Assembly: GCA_028571685.1 (NCBI GenBank)
Contig: CM053142.1
Span: forward strand, 126,286,796 to 126,350,795
DNA from: Heterohyrax brucei
Lineage: Eukaryota > Chordata > Mammalia > Hyracoidea > Procaviidae
Reading direction: 5' to 3'
Length of the DNA: 64,000 nucleotides
Shown in pieces: positions 11,318-23,549 of the stretch. A program made the translations under genes and the position numbers. The notes below the pieces were generated by a model. The model saw only the letters and a program-made list of their open reading frames with translations, did no database searches and was not told where the DNA came from. The first letter of the stretch is position 1, and each line of letters starts with the position of its first letter.

Positions 11318-11462
11318 AAGCAAACCTAGTGCCATGGAGTTGATTCCAACTCATACTGACCTTATGGGACAGACTAGAACTGCTCCACAGTTTCCAAGAA
11401 GTGCCTGGAGGATTTGAACTGCCGACCTTTTGGTTAACCATTGTGCTACCAGGGATTCTGTG
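11318..11462 (-). mobile_element. AfroSINE, reverse
   Basis: 'gtgccatggagttgattcc', 'agaactgctccacag', 'ccttttggttaaccattgtg'. Confidence 0.85.
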
Positions 11463-12029
11463 TTAATTATTACTACTGCATCTATTATCAGAAGGGCTGT
11501 ATACAGATAGCCTTAGGAGTGTAAACTGGCCAATACCTCTGCTGCAGAAATAAAAGTAGTACTAAAACTGAGAGGGAGGCATAAACAATTCAACAGTCCA
11601 ATAAAATCGACTGTTGTTTTCAAATATTCACATAGATTTTAAATAATCAATAAATTTGTTTTTTCTATTAAAACATGAGTCCTTCCTCAGATTAGCATTT
11701 TTCCTCTACTCAGGATTCACTGGTATTCTTAATTTGGAGAAAGTGGATTAAAAATTTGGGAAGGAAATTTAAATATCTGAAGTCTTCTGAATTGTGCTAT
11801 GAGAAAAAAATAGAATTGTCTTATAATCTTTCACCATTTTTAGCCATTTCTAAAGCTCCTTGCTTCCTAGACTCTTGTGATTAAAACAACCTTTCCTATT
11901 TCATAATATCATTATGTTGGAAGCTCAGTAATACAATCAGTAACGTATCACTGAAGATAACTGGAGAAGGATAACATTGTTCTTTCAACAGACAACTTTT
12001 TAAAACTGATTCCGTTGTGGTAGAAAGAT

Positions 12030-12145
12030 CTCTAAATGGGAGTCCTGAGTCTACCCCTAGACTCATATAATTTTGAGTAAGTTACTTAAAACATGTATCC
12101 CTCTGTTTTCTTCATTTATAAAATAAGAGTCTCAGACCAGGTGAT
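12030..12145 (+). mobile_element. MIR SINE
   Basis: 'tgagtaagttacttaaaac', 'ctctgttttcttcatttat', 'aaaataagagtctcagacc' follow the MIR order. Confidence 0.7.
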
Positions 12146-12214
12146 CTGATGACAGTGGCTGCACTGACCTACTTTCCATAGAACTCTTGAGATGTCAAGA
12201 CCCTGAACTGACAG

Positions 12215-12338
12215 TAAGGAAACCCTGGTGGCCCAGTAGTTAGCAGCTACATCTGCTAACCGCAAGGCTGGCCGTTCAAACCCACCAGGCACCCCTTAAT
12301 AACCCCATGGGGCACTTCTGCCCTGTCCTATAGAGAAC
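12215..12338 (+). mobile_element. AfroSINE, 3'-shortened
   Basis: 'gaaaccctggtggcccag', 'gctggccgttcaaacccacc', ending near 'cctgtcctatagag'. Confidence 0.8.
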
Positions 12339-12729
12339 TTGATCTGAGCCCTGTGCTCCTGGAAAGCAGAGACAGTTGAGAAATCCCAGGAGCTAACAGC
12401 ACAGGCCACTCTGCTCCTAGATATTCTGAAAGAAGAGCTGTCTGCACCCTTCCTGATGACTCCCCTGAGACAGGGTGATGATGCTCTTGTTGACCTGCCT
12501 CGGTGAAATGGGAGGCCTCCTTCCTTTTCTCAGAGACATTCTTACTCATGAGCATTCTCCCTAATGCAGTAGCCTGCATAAAGTCATCTCTTCCCTTGTC
12601 CGGTGCATTTTTGTCTTTCACAATATTTAAATTCCAAGGGTAAATTTCCTGGATAAGCAGATGAGCAGGGAAGGCTCAGCTGCACTAAAAGCAATCCTCA
12701 AGGCCAGCTTAACTTACGAGGACACTTAC

Positions 12730-13138
12730 AATAATGTAGTTGTTCCATGAACTTTTTAAGTGCAGAAATATTGATGAGGCTGTGGAAACAATGTACAAGT
12801 GAACTTCAGACTCCTTTCTCTTAAGGTTTGCTTTGCTCTGTAAAAGGGAGGCTTGGGAAGAATGTCCTAAGTAAAATTCATTTCCTTTCTTATTACACTT
12901 GAAAAGGCTTTCACTTAGAGAGTCTTTGTGACTGGCAAGTCTCTGTAGTTCCTTTGAGTTGGCTGTGCTGGATGGTGAGGTGACTGCCTTGCCTACGCCA
13001 GCTGTGGATGGACAGCTCCTCCTGGAGGGGGTAGGTAAGGGTCGAAAGGCACTCTGGCCATGAAGGGAAAGCTTCTGGAGGTCTGAAGAAGGACACGAAG
13101 TTGAGTCTTTGGACATTGTGTAGCACTCTTGATGGTAC
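12730..13138 (-). CDS. C12orf56: C12orf56 orthologue, coding exon 4
   Basis: A 409-nt exon with acceptor TTTTACTCAACAG above 13138 and donor GTAAGT below 12730. It begins with the third base of a codon and ends on a complete codon (phase 0). It starts YHQECYTMSKDS and continues as a Ser/Pro/Lys-rich, probably disordered region containing KLSLHGQSAFRPLP (about 20-35 residues in) and PSRRS. It ends with a more ordered-looking stretch, EVHLYIVSTASSIFLHLKSS then WNNYII. These anchors match the human protein from memory (KLSLHGQGAFRPLPSPSRRS; HLYVISTTSSIFLHLKSSWN). The middle is clearly more diverged than exons 1-2. Together exons 1-4 make 885 nt, 295 codons. The downstream exons were looked for between 1 and 12729 and not found, so they should lie left of the window. 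Confidence 0.95.
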
Positions 13139-13433
13139 CTGTTGAGTAAAATGTAATGTTAAATGTGATATTGAAGGTTTGTCTGTCATAATTTAACAGT
13201 AAGGAACATAGGGAAACCAGCAGCCCAATTGCATCACTTTTAGGGCTCAAAAAATGAATGTGTTTACTTAAAAAAGAAAACGCTTGTTATTAGTCTGGTG
13301 TAAAGAGAAGTCCTGATACATGCTACAGTGGGAATGAACCTTGACAATATTTTGTTGAGTGAACTAAATCAGTCACAAAAGATAAATATTGAATGATCCC
13401 AGTTACAGGAAATAAGCAAATGTGTGGAGACAA

Positions 13434-13592
13434 AGAAACCCTAGTGGCTTAGTGATGATGTGTTACCACTGCTGACCAAAAGGTGGCTGTTCAAATCTAC
13501 CAGTTGCTCCTTGAAAACTCTATGGGGCGGTTCTACCCTGTGCTATAGGGTCGCTATGGGTCTGGATGGCAGTGGGTTTGGTTTTTTTTCTT
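13434..13592 (+). mobile_element. AfroSINE
   Basis: 'gaaaccctagtggcttag', 'ggtggctgttcaaatctacc', 'gggtcgctatgggtctgg', T-rich tail. Confidence 0.85.
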
Positions 13593-14129
13593 TTGGATGG
13601 AGACAAAGATTTATTAGTGGTTATAGATATGGGAGGGAGGGTAAAAGGGGAAGTCTTTGCTTAGGATGCACTGAGTTTCTGTGAATGGTGGAGGAGTAAT
13701 TGGGAAATAGTGGTGAAGGTTGCACAGACATGATGAATATGATTATTATCACTAAATTATACATGTAAAAACAGCTGAACTGCAAGACTGGCAAATGTTT
13801 TGTTATGTATCTTTTTACCACAATTTACAAGAACAGTTGTGTTTTAGCTATACTTGCTATTATACCTGCTGACCTGGGGGACTGGGTAGGGAAGTATGGC
13901 ACAGCAATCTACTTTTCTGCTTTCAGAAATAAAACTACCCAATTTTATGTAAAGAGGTACTTTTTATATTTAAAGCATTTTTGCTTCTTCAAGGAGCCCC
14001 AATTTTTTCAGTGAAAGTTTTTCATTTTGGCTTAATTGTACATTTCTAGTGGGTTATATAAAGAAAATAGCTATTCAGATAGAGATATATGATGTTTCTT
14101 CCAGTGATGCTTTCTGCAGTTCATACATT

Positions 14130-14292
14130 CTGGAGACCTGGTGGTGCAGTGGTTAAGAGCTTGGCTGTTAACCAAAAAGGTTAGCAGTTCGATCCTACCA
14201 GCTGCTCCTTGGAAACCATATGGACAGTTCTACTTTGTCCTATAGTGTCACTATCCGTCAGAATCAACTCGATGGTAATCAGTTTTTAATGG
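14130..14292 (+). mobile_element. AfroSINE
   Basis: 'acctggtggtgcagtgg', 'accagctgctccttgg', 'gtcagaatcaactcgatgg'. Confidence 0.85.
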
Positions 14293-14449
14293 GTCCTTCA
14301 ATTCACTGTTTGCAAAGACTCATACAATTTTCCCAATATCATCTGCACTGTTTTGAGAACAAGTCTTTATGTCCTGTCCTTTCACCTTCCTTGTCTCTCC
14401 AGTTCACCATCTTTCTCTGCAATGCTGCAAAGAAAGCATGATATGGAGG

Positions 14450-14645
14450 CTAAAAATTTGCGAAGTATGATTAGATCTCAGTTCTGACTCTGGGTATGTT
14501 ACTGAATGGCTATATGACTTTTGTTGAACTAAGCTGCAATTTCCTAATTCTAAAATAGGAACATTAACAGCACCAAACTGACAAACTGTTTAAATGAGAA
14601 AATGCATGAATGTGATTGGAATTCAGGGAACACTTAATTAGTGCT
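14450..14645 (+). mobile_element. MIR SINE
   Basis: 'cagttctgactctgggtatg', 'gcaatttcctaattctaaa', 'ataggaacattaacag' and a lower-conserved tail. Confidence 0.65.
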
Positions 14646-14656
14646 AGCTGTTATCA

Positions 14657-14862
14657 CTGGGTGATGTCAATGATTAACACACTAAACTGTAAACAGAAGG
14701 TTGGAGGTTCAAGTCCACCTGGTGGCACCTCAGAAGGAAGACCTACCTATCTCCTTATAAAAAACCCAGCCATTGAAAACCGTGTGGAGGGATAGTTCTA
14801 CACAGACACACATGGTGCCACCATGAGTTGGAGTCACCTTGATGCCCACCAGTACGTTGTCT
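14657..14862 (+). mobile_element. AfroSINE-like, long variant
   Basis: 'taacacactaaactgtaaac', 'ggaggttcaagtccacc' and 'catgagttggagtcacc' keep the SINE order; the middle is unusually long and the copy is diverged. Confidence 0.6.
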
Positions 14863-17153
14863 TGAATTACTGGTTTATCTTTTTACATTCATGTATCTTA
14901 AAAGTTTGGAATTTCCTTGAAACTGGAAAACTTAGTTTTTATTAATTCTTGAATTGATCTTTGGTGGATGTAAAATTCATTCATTATCTGAACAATCCAA
15001 TGAACTTCACTGAATCCACACAAACAAGTGGTCACCGTAGTTGGTACATGGCACATTAAAGCTCTATCCCCTAAACAATCATCCTTTGCCAGCCCCTCAG
15101 GCCTAGGGGTGTGCACACTGGTATTGTGGTCCCAGAATGTTCCTCTTGTCCTGTGGGGTGGCACATGGCCAGATTTTACAGAGAGCAGGAAAAATTACCA
15201 TATATAACCAGCAATCTCTGAATGTCACTCTGTGATTATATCTTACTTAACCCTATTTTCTTCTTAGGATTCTAGTTTTATGTAACAGTGTTACTAAAAT
15301 ATCTAAGAATATAAGATGCTTACACTAGGATTACTCAGGTGAGTATGTCTACACCAAAAATAGAGGATACACACTCCAATCCTCTTTAAACTGACAGCTT
15401 TTCTTCATCTTTGCAGATAATACTTTCAAAATTTTTCCCCAGATTTTCCGTATGGATTGAAGAGTTGAATAATTAGCATAGGGATTGCGCTATCTAATAT
15501 TATGAAATTATGTTACAATATTCGTTTTAGGCACTACTTGTGTTTCATGTGAAACTTCAGCAAAGTGATTTCAGGCAGTTGCAGGAAATCTTACTTGATG
15601 TCTCTTATTTACTCAGTTACACAAAAAATCTATTCTTTGAGCAGTTAAAAAGAATTTCTAAAAAGGCTTATCTTTTTGGCAGTGTAAATGAAAATGTAAT
15701 GGGTATTATAGCTTTGCCAGTTAAGCACATCAGCTCATCAAAACTAAGCTGTGTTCTTCATTTCAAATTCAATAATACCCACTTTTACTTGTCTAATTGA
15801 AAAGTAGTTCATTACTAAGGGAGAGTTGTAGAACCTTCCATTGGTACATGTGACAACTTTGTACTTACAGGACCAGTTGCTAAAAGGCAAATGTTTTCCT
15901 AATGAGCTGGTGATGCACCTCTAAGGGCAGCCCAGCCACAAGCGAGAAAGGGGGGAATGAGAACTCCAAAACCGAAAGCACACAGAAATCATTTTTTCTT
16001 CTTTCTCCTCTCTGCCTCAAAATCAGATAACCTCCTTGAGACTGAAAGTATGAGATTAAAAGCCACAGACCAAAACCAGCAGGCAAAATTGTGGGTGCAA
16101 GCTCATCTGAGAATAAAAGGAACCCATAAGCTAGCATATCCACTGTATCAAGAATGAGGAAAATGGTAGATGATTGAAGGTGATTATTGAGAAAATGACA
16201 GGAAAGAAGTTAGAGAAACATGAAAAAAAGGAAATCTTAGTTTCTACAGAGAGCTAAAAATCTATTTAAAATGGAATGGACAATCAGATTAATGTGCTAA
16301 AATGTGATACAAGCAGAACAACTGAGAGAAAATAATGATTCTCTCATAAGTCACACAGACCAGATCTCAAGATCTAGAATTTGAGCTCCTGAGTAAAAAA
16401 ATTCCATACATATCCACTAACGCAGAACTGAGAAAATACAAGCACATTTATATGAAAGAATTCAAAGTTAGAAAATTATTCTCAGATGTTTAAAGCATTA
16501 CTGAGAGACTGGCTGATACCAGGACCAAACTTCCTGGAAAAGAAAAAAAACAAAAAACAGCCCTTTCTTTTGTTCAGAATTCTCATTGCGAGCTCAATTT
16601 TGAGGCCCCCTAGCGTTGGAAATTTTATTAGCGCAATAGAAATCTTACTCCAACACAAAAATACCCTTTACTGCTATAGACAGACCTATTACTTTCAAAG
16701 ATGAACATAAAAGCCTACTTGACAAATATTAGCTACTTTATTTTTCTCTGCACTTTGGATAAATGCTGTACTTCTTTGTTTCAATGTGGTAAAATTTAGA
16801 AGCTATTTGATTTTTATGATTTACATGTTAAACGAAAGTGATAATTATCTATGCAAATAAAGAGAAAGCAGAAAAAAAGGGACAGCATTTTTTCAAATAT
16901 CTGAACCTCTTATTTTCCAAATGATATTAAATGATTTTTTATGAGCCAAATGTAACTGCCAAGCCATAATCTAACGTATTTTATAACATCACTTAAAGTT
17001 ATATTTAAGTCAGAGTTTTGGAAACAGAATATTATAACCTGTAAATCAATAGTTAAAATGCTTTGGCTTTATTTCTGATTGATTTAAATTTGGCTGTGAT
17101 TCCCAAGATTGTTAAAGTTTCACTGTCCCAACACTCTCCCTCAAAAATATGTG

Positions 17154-17180
17154 CCAGCCAGCCAAGTGCCGTCAGGTCGG
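17154..17180 (-). mobile_element. Micro-insertion: 27-nt AfroSINE/RTE-type tail
   Basis: 'ccagccagccaagtgccgt' then 'caggtcgg', flanked directly by ATGTG at 17149-17153 and 17181-17185. Confidence 0.65.
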
Positions 17181-17394
17181 ATGTGAATGTTTGGTAAATA
17201 TTTAAATTACATAAAAGGGTTTACTAATTTAAAGGAATCCCAAGAGAATTCAATCTGTGAATTAAATGAGCCTCTGATAACAACAGCTTAATTTTTTTAA
17301 AAACCTGGTTGGAAATGAATCATGTTTGAACCTCAGTAACACACATTATGTGTAGCAGTTTTCATGATGTCTGTCACAAAAGTATGTCTCCTAC

Positions 17395-17919
17395 TGTTTC
17401 AGTCAGCTAGGGCTGCTCTAACAGAAATACCACAGAATGGACGGCTTTAACAAAGGAAGGTTTATTCTTATACGGTCTGGTAGGCTGCAAGTCCATATTC
17501 AGGGTGTCCGCTCCAGGGAAAGGCTTTCCCCCTTGTCAGCTCAGGAGGAAAGTCTGGTATTGCATCAGTCTTTGTCCAGGGAGCGTCTTGGCACAGGAAC
17601 CTTAGGTCTGATGGACTCGCTCTTCTCCCGGTGCTGCTTTCCTGATGGTACGAAGTTCCCAATTCTCTGCCTGCTTCTCTGTCCTTTTATCTCTCATAGG
17701 ATGAAAGGATTAAGGGTGGAGCAAGCCATACTCCAGGGAAATTCCCTTTACAGTGGAGCAGGGAGGTAATCCTATGAAGGGATTTACAGCCCCACCCTAA
17801 TCCTTTAACATACAGTTTAGGAAAACCACAAAACGAGGGACAGTCACAAGACACTGGGAATCATGGCCCAGCCACATGGCGACACATATTTTTGGGTGGA
17901 CACAATTCGATCCAAGACA
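17395..17919 (-). mobile_element. MaLR-like LTR fossil, copy 2, with perfect 5-bp duplication
   Basis: A solo LTR of 525 bp in reverse, same family as 4982-5541 and 42634-43157. The 5-bp duplication CCTAC lies at 17390-17394 and 17920-17924, which supports the ERVL/MaLR class. Both ends are present (TG…CA). Confidence 0.85.
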
Positions 17920-18804
17920 CCTACTTAATGCTGGCAAGTACTTTATCAACACTGGGTTCAGAGTGTTGAGTTTAAAGGTGAGGCTTAAAACAGCTTGCAT
18001 GAATACGACACTTGAGTAGGCAAACACCACCTGATTCCTCAGAGAATACTTGGCATTAATGTTAATGGCTGGATTCCACTGAAAATCATGTCCTTTTTCT
18101 AAATGGTTACTCCTTCTCCATCTTTTGAATTTCTGTACTCAGCACACTGACTACCCTGGTATTAGGAAGATGTGAAATTTCTAAAAGAAAGAAAATCCCC
18201 ATCCTCTCCCAATATGTTCATTGTCTGTTGGGAATAATTAAGAGAGAAGTTATTTAAACCTTTAAACATATAAAGGAGGTTGTTTGAGAGGCTCTTTGCT
18301 GGAGCAGAGATGATTGGGTGAGGAGGGCCAGACTTTGGTCAAAAGGTTATGGGAAGTTCCAAGCAAAAGGGCAAGTGTGCCATTGGGGGAGAAGGGGTAG
18401 CTAGAATAGAATAGCCAGGAAATCTCTGGGTATTATATGGTAACAAGATATACATTGTAAAATTGTTCTTCATTCACACACACAAAAGAAATAGTAAAAA
18501 GAAAAGAAGTTATAATAGTGGAAGGAGAAAAGGGAGATGAAATTGTCAGTCTTTTCAACTGTACCTTTTTAGTGTTCTTGTTCTCTCACTGATTTCTGCC
18601 ACTGTCAGTATTATTTTCTTCTTTCTTGTTTCTTTAAGTTTTCTCTGTTGCAATGGGATTTGCTTACAGTGGAGTTTGAGAGAGAGAAAAGTGGCTAAAG
18701 CAGAAAAACATCTGGCCTTTGGAACAGCACTCCTTTATCTGTTAGTGAAGACTGATTTGGTTTGTTTGGGTCAGTACTATCTGATGTAGTCTAATGTGCT
18801 TTGG

Positions 18805-19262
18805 CATTAGGTGAAGACATCTTAAAGTGTTAAAGATTGCCACCTTGAAGACTAAGGTGCACCTGACCCAAAGCATGGTGTTTTAAATTGCCTAATAATG
18901 CATGAGAAAGCTGGACGATGAGTGACGAAGACCAGAGAATTGACCCCTTTGAACTGTGGTATTGGTGAAGAATACTGAATATAATATGAACTACCAGAAG
19001 CATCAACAAATTGTCCTGGAAGAAGTACAATATAACATTCCTTATAAGCAAGGATGATGAGACTACATTTTACATACTTTGATCATGTTACTAGGAGGGA
19101 TCAGTCCCTGGAGAAGGACATCACACTTGTTACAGGAGATGGACTGACGCAGTGGCCGCAACAATGACTGTGAGGAAGATGCAGGACCAAGCAGTGTTTC
19201 ATGCCATTGTAAGTGGGGTCACTATGAGTCCGAACGGATTCAATGACACCTGACAACAGCAA
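18805..19262 (+). mobile_element. RTE-type LINE, 5'-truncated 3' end
   Basis: Same family as 10055-10460 on the plus strand: a diverged 'gacatcttaaagtgtt' start, an RIDPFELWYW-like box near 18930-18965, 'QSLEKDITLVTG'-like near 19105, and the RTE/AfroSINE tail (tcactatgagtccgaacgg…) ending near 19262. Not open in any one frame. Confidence 0.75.
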
Positions 19263-19704
19263 TAAGCTCTGGCACGAAGTCATCCTGGCTGGAACAAAGG
19301 GACCTCAGCTGATGTTGGAGAAGGTTAGATAAGCTAGCCAGTGTGCACATGGGTGGCCTTCTTGCTGTACAGGGCACACTAAGTACAAGGATCAGGTTAC
19401 CACATATTTCAACTACTCATAGTTTAACAAATCCTTACAGAGTGCCTGATGCATGCCAGACACTAAGAATAGAGTAGTAAAAAAGACAAGTAATTTTCTG
19501 TCCTCCTGGATTTTGTATCATGAATGTTCAAATTACTCTGCCTCTGGGGCTAAAACCATGTGGGAAGGAGACAGGAGCTACTTACTAGAAAAGATAAGAC
19601 ATTCAAAACTGCAGTAAATACTGAAAGCAATCTATGAAGCAATCTATGTGCTGATTTATATTTCTGTGACTGTGTCACGTGAAACATGCTGGACATACAA
19701 ACAA

Positions 19705-19868
19705 ACAAAAAAAACCCACTGCCATCGAGTCAAGTCCAACTCATAGCAACCCTATAGGTCAGAGTTGAACTGTCCCATAGAGTTTCCAAGGAGTGCCTGG
19801 TAGATGTGAACTGCTGAACTTTTGGTTAGCAGATGTAGCATTTAAGCCACTATGCCACCAGAGTCTCC
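19705..19868 (-). mobile_element. AfroSINE, reverse
   Basis: 'ccatcgagtcaagtccaac', 'catagagtttccaaggag', 'agccactatgccaccagag'. Confidence 0.88.
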
Positions 19869-20199
19869 AAACATGCTGGACATATTTTGGTTAAATTTGG
19901 AAAGTGTGTTTAGGATAGTGTGCCTTAAAATGTAGATAATGTACTATATATAAATTTACATGATTTCAGCTTGCACATGATTGCGTGGAACTTGGTGATA
20001 TGGCTTTAGATACAGGGACCTTCCGAAAAGCAAATGTTTTAAATTGAGCACAATGCTATGGCAAACAAACCTGGGACTCAGTTAATAAAGAATGGGAGAG
20101 TTTATTTATTCTGTTGGCTTTCCTAAGTAGGTGATCATATAATGGGCAGATAATGACAGTTTTATCTTTTCTTCAGATATTTTTTGTGTATGGTGCTCT

Positions 20200-20362
20200 G
20201 TTGTTGTTAGGTGCTGTCCAGGTGGTTCTGGCTCGTAGTGACCTTATAAGACAGAGCAGAACTTCCCTACAAGGTTTCCAAGGAGCAGCAGATAGGCTTA
20301 ACTGCAGACCTTTTGGTTCGTAGCTAGGCTCTTGACTATTATACGCCACCAGGGCTCCCATG
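20200..20362 (-). mobile_element. AfroSINE, reverse
   Basis: 'gtagtgaccttataagac', 'aggtttccaaggagcag', 'tacgccaccagggctccc'. Confidence 0.85.
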
Positions 20363-20796
20363 GTGCTCTAGGTGAAGGCTCACAGTTCACGTTAATTTCT
20401 CATTAAAAATCTTGCACATATATTGTTTTGTGACAGTGATTGCAAGCCCTGCAATGTGACAACATACTCCCTCTTTCCACTCAGGGTCTCTTTATCCAAT
20501 TCTTGCCCCTTCCTGCTTTCTCATCCTGCTTTTAAATAGGAGCTGCCCCTTTGGTCTCATATATTTGATTGAACTAAGAAGTAAGTTTTGCAGAACCATC
20601 CAGTCTTTAAAAGTAGACTTTGGGAATGATTTCACTTCTAGGTTAGCAGAATGTCTAGGGGTCATAGTTTGGAGAGTTCTTCTGGTCTCCATTAGACCAG
20701 TAAGGTTAGTTTTTTATGTGAATTTACAATCTGTTCTACATTTTTCTCTTACTCTGCCCAAGACTCTCTGTTTTCTTCAAATATTAATATGAAACT

Positions 20797-20870
20797 CAAA
20801 CAAAACTCACTGCTGTCAAGTTGATGCTGACTCAGCAACCCCCTTAGGTTTCCAAGGCTGTAAATATTTA
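20797..20870 (-). mobile_element. AfroSINE, reverse, fragment
   Basis: 'cactgctgtcaagttgatg' and 'ggtttccaaggctgtaa' only. Confidence 0.6.
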
Positions 20871-20874
20871 TGGC

Positions 20875-22690
20875 AGTAGGGTTGACTCTATTTTCTTCAA
20901 CTATAATATCTTGTATTCTTTCATTATTACATGATCCATGACCCTCATTTTTATGTTAAATAGTAGCGATAAATGTGGGCATCCTTGTCTAATTTCTTAC
21001 CCTAAAGAGAACACATCTAGATTTTTCTCTATTGAAGTATATTTGCCACAGGCTTTGGTACATCATTTTTACTAAGAAACCTCTCTTCAGTCTTATTTTG
21101 CTTAGTGTTTTTAACATGAATAGAGATACTGCATTTATTGAATCCTTTTTTACTTTACCAATTGAAAAAGCCACATGATTTTTTGTCTTTGACCTGTTAA
21201 TGTAGCAAATTGCATTTGATTTTTAAGATTTTGAATCATGTATATATTGCTCTACAGGGTTTCCAAGGCTGTAATCTTTACGAGAGCACAATAGCACAGT
21301 TTTCTCCCAAGGAGCAGCTGATGGGTTCAAGCTCTTGACTTTTCAGATAGCAGATGAGCACTTAAACATTGCACCACCAGAGCTTCTGAAATTCAGCTAA
21401 GTGGTATTTCATTTATGAGTTTTAAAATGTAGTTTCATAAATGACATGAGTGTTTTTTTCATCTACTGTCCTTTTTGGTATGGGGAACAAGATCATATCA
21501 TTCTCAAAATGAAAAAAATCACAAAAACTGAGTAGCTTCTATTCTTTCCATAATTTTTTTTAACAAATATTCCTTTAAAGGTAGAGTTTACTGAAAAAAA
21601 ATCTGAGAATTTTTTTAATTTCAACTTTCATTACTATTCTCTGAGATTTTCTATAACCTCTTGTATCAATTTTAGCATTTTATATTTTCATAGGAATTCA
21701 TTTCATCTACAAGTTAAAATGTGTTAACATGTATTTGTTCAAATAAAAATTTTAAGAATCTGTTGTTTGTAGGTATTTCTCTTTTCATTTTGTGTTTTGT
21801 TTATTTGCATTCATAATTTCTTCTTGCTCTTTCTTATGAGGGATCTATGTATCTTTTCAAAGAACCAGCTATTGGTTTTTGTTAATCTTATCTACTTTTT
21901 TCTCTTTACAGTTACTGCCATTGTTCTTTATTTCACTGATTTCTATCCTTAACATTATTAATTTCTCCTTATTTCTTTGGGCTTATTCTGATACTCTTTT
22001 TATATATTTTTTTAAGTTGAATATGTAGTCTGTTTGCTTTTTAATCTTTCCTATTATTTGGTGAGTATATTAAAACTTATATATTTCCCTCTAAAATCTG
22101 CTTTAGCTGACTCACGTGCATTTTACATTTTATTGTGATGCAGCTCTAAGTATTTCTTCATTTTGTTATTTCCAGAAGTTTATGATGTGTATGAGTACAG
22201 ATTTGAGTTTATCCAGCTTGGAGTTCAAGGAGCTTTTCATTTCCCAGTTCCCTGACAGTTTGGTCCTTTTGTTTTTCACTCTTTCTTCTCTCTGATGTTC
22301 AGATTGGAGTTAATGATTCCTTCCTATGTCATCTGTCTTCTTACTGAGTCCATTCAGTGGCTTTAAAATTTTTTTATTACTTTACAATAGTTTTCATTCT
22401 AAAATTTCAATTTGGTCCCTTTTGTAGCTTCTGTTTCTCTGCTGAGACTTTCTGTTTTCCACTTTCACAGGTGTTCACCCTTATTGTTGGAGCATGGGTA
22501 TAATAGTTGCTTTAAAGTGCTCATCTGATAATTCCAAAATCTGTGTGACTCAGGGTTAAAATCTGTTGATTGTCTTTTCCTTGTGAGACGTTAAGCTTTA
22601 CCTGGTTCTTCAAATGCTGAGTAATTTTGGATTGTATCCCGGGCATTTTTGCATATTGTGTTATGTAACTCTAGGTCTTATTTAAAATCT
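20875..22690 (-). mobile_element. Old L1 (L1M/HAL1-like) ORF2 relic, reverse orientation
   Basis: On the minus strand the sequence corresponds to old mammalian L1 ORF2: the RT region lies at 20900-21245 and the KPIAGSL-like endonuclease/RT linker ('aaccaatagctggttctttg' in reverse) near 21860. The stretch 22090-22690 continues with less certain L1/HAL1-like sequence. It is very diverged and interrupted by a reverse AfroSINE (21252-21391). Confidence 0.65.
21252..21391 (-). mobile_element. AfroSINE, reverse, inside old L1
   Basis: 'tacagggtttccaaggctg', 'gagcagctgatgggttc', 'attgcaccaccagagc'. The 3' end of the SINE is missing. Confidence 0.75.
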
Positions 22691-23212
22691 ATGGAGAGGA
22701 TGATTTTTCTTTTTTAAATAGGCAATCAACTACTCAGTGCATTCTGTTCAGGGTTGTTACTTACACTCTGTGTGCTTACTCTATCTTGCCTGAAATCAAG
22801 ACCTTCTTGCTTAATCTTACTGTATCAACATTAAGAGTTCTATTCAATTATGCACACAGCATAGGCAAAGTTAATAGGCAGCTGACAAAACAGGAGGAGA
22901 TAATCTATAATGATTAAAACCAACAGAGGATTGATATATACAAGGTGCAAAACAATTATACCCCTAGGTATATATTCCAGGCAAATTTTGAGACAAGTCA
23001 AAGTGACAAAAGGAGGAAAAGAGAGGAAGAAGATGGACAATGATAACAGAGAGGAGAGTGAAGAACAGATATTAAAACATACTAAACAGATATTGAAACT
23101 AGTATCATCTACTCTAAGGTTCAATAATTTTTTTATGTTTATAGATATATAACTGATCAGTGAATACTTGTTAGTAATGATATACTATAATAATGATATG
23201 CTATGAGTAAAT

Positions 23213-23375
23213 TGGAAACCCAGCTGCCTAGTGGTGAAGTGCTACAGCTGCTAACCAGCAGCTCAGTAGTTCAAATCCACCAGGCACTCCTTAGAAACTC
23301 TCTGGGGCAGTTCTACCCTGTCCTCCATAGGACAGGTCACTGCAAGTCAGAAATTGACTCAGCAGCAATAGGTTA
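23213..23375 (+). mobile_element. AfroSINE
   Basis: 'gaaacccagctgcctagtgg', 'ccaccaggcactccttag', 'tctggggcagttctaccc', 'cagaaattgactcagcagc'. Confidence 0.85.
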
Positions 23376-23549
23376 ATTTTTGGTATAAGCAAGTTACGTA
23401 CAAGAGAAAACAAATCTATTTAATGTTTTCAGAGTCGATTTTAAGAAATATCAAAAAATAAAATATTTTAAGAACAGCTGTTAGAGGTCTTGAATCTTTT
23501 CACTTGGGTTTCTAGCCATACTAGATTCATATACTTATAATGCATGTAG

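Larger units (their letters stand above)
1..12729 (-). other. C12orf56 intron 4 (partial, runs off the left edge)
   Basis: Begins with the GTAAGT donor of exon 4. It contains repeats listed separately: an RTE fragment, a MaLR-like LTR, several LINE 3' ends, SINEs and MIRs. The stretches 1-1170, 3010-3570, 3730-4980, 5545-6330 and 11225-12210 contain nothing I can identify beyond A+T-rich intronic sequence and MIR-like traces. About 6480-7020 resembles an old repeat that also seems present near 24780-24915 (shared wording around 'ggagccatt' and 'ttttaagcag'). Confidence 0.85.

Noticed and set aside
12328-12621. Open frame of 97 codons just downstream of exon 4, minus strand
   Set aside because: It overlaps the end of a SINE, matches no part of C12orf56 that I remember, and lacks convincing splice sites.
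1-12729. Remaining C12orf56 exons
   Set aside because: I looked on the minus strand for the segments that follow NNYII in the human protein and found none with splice sites.
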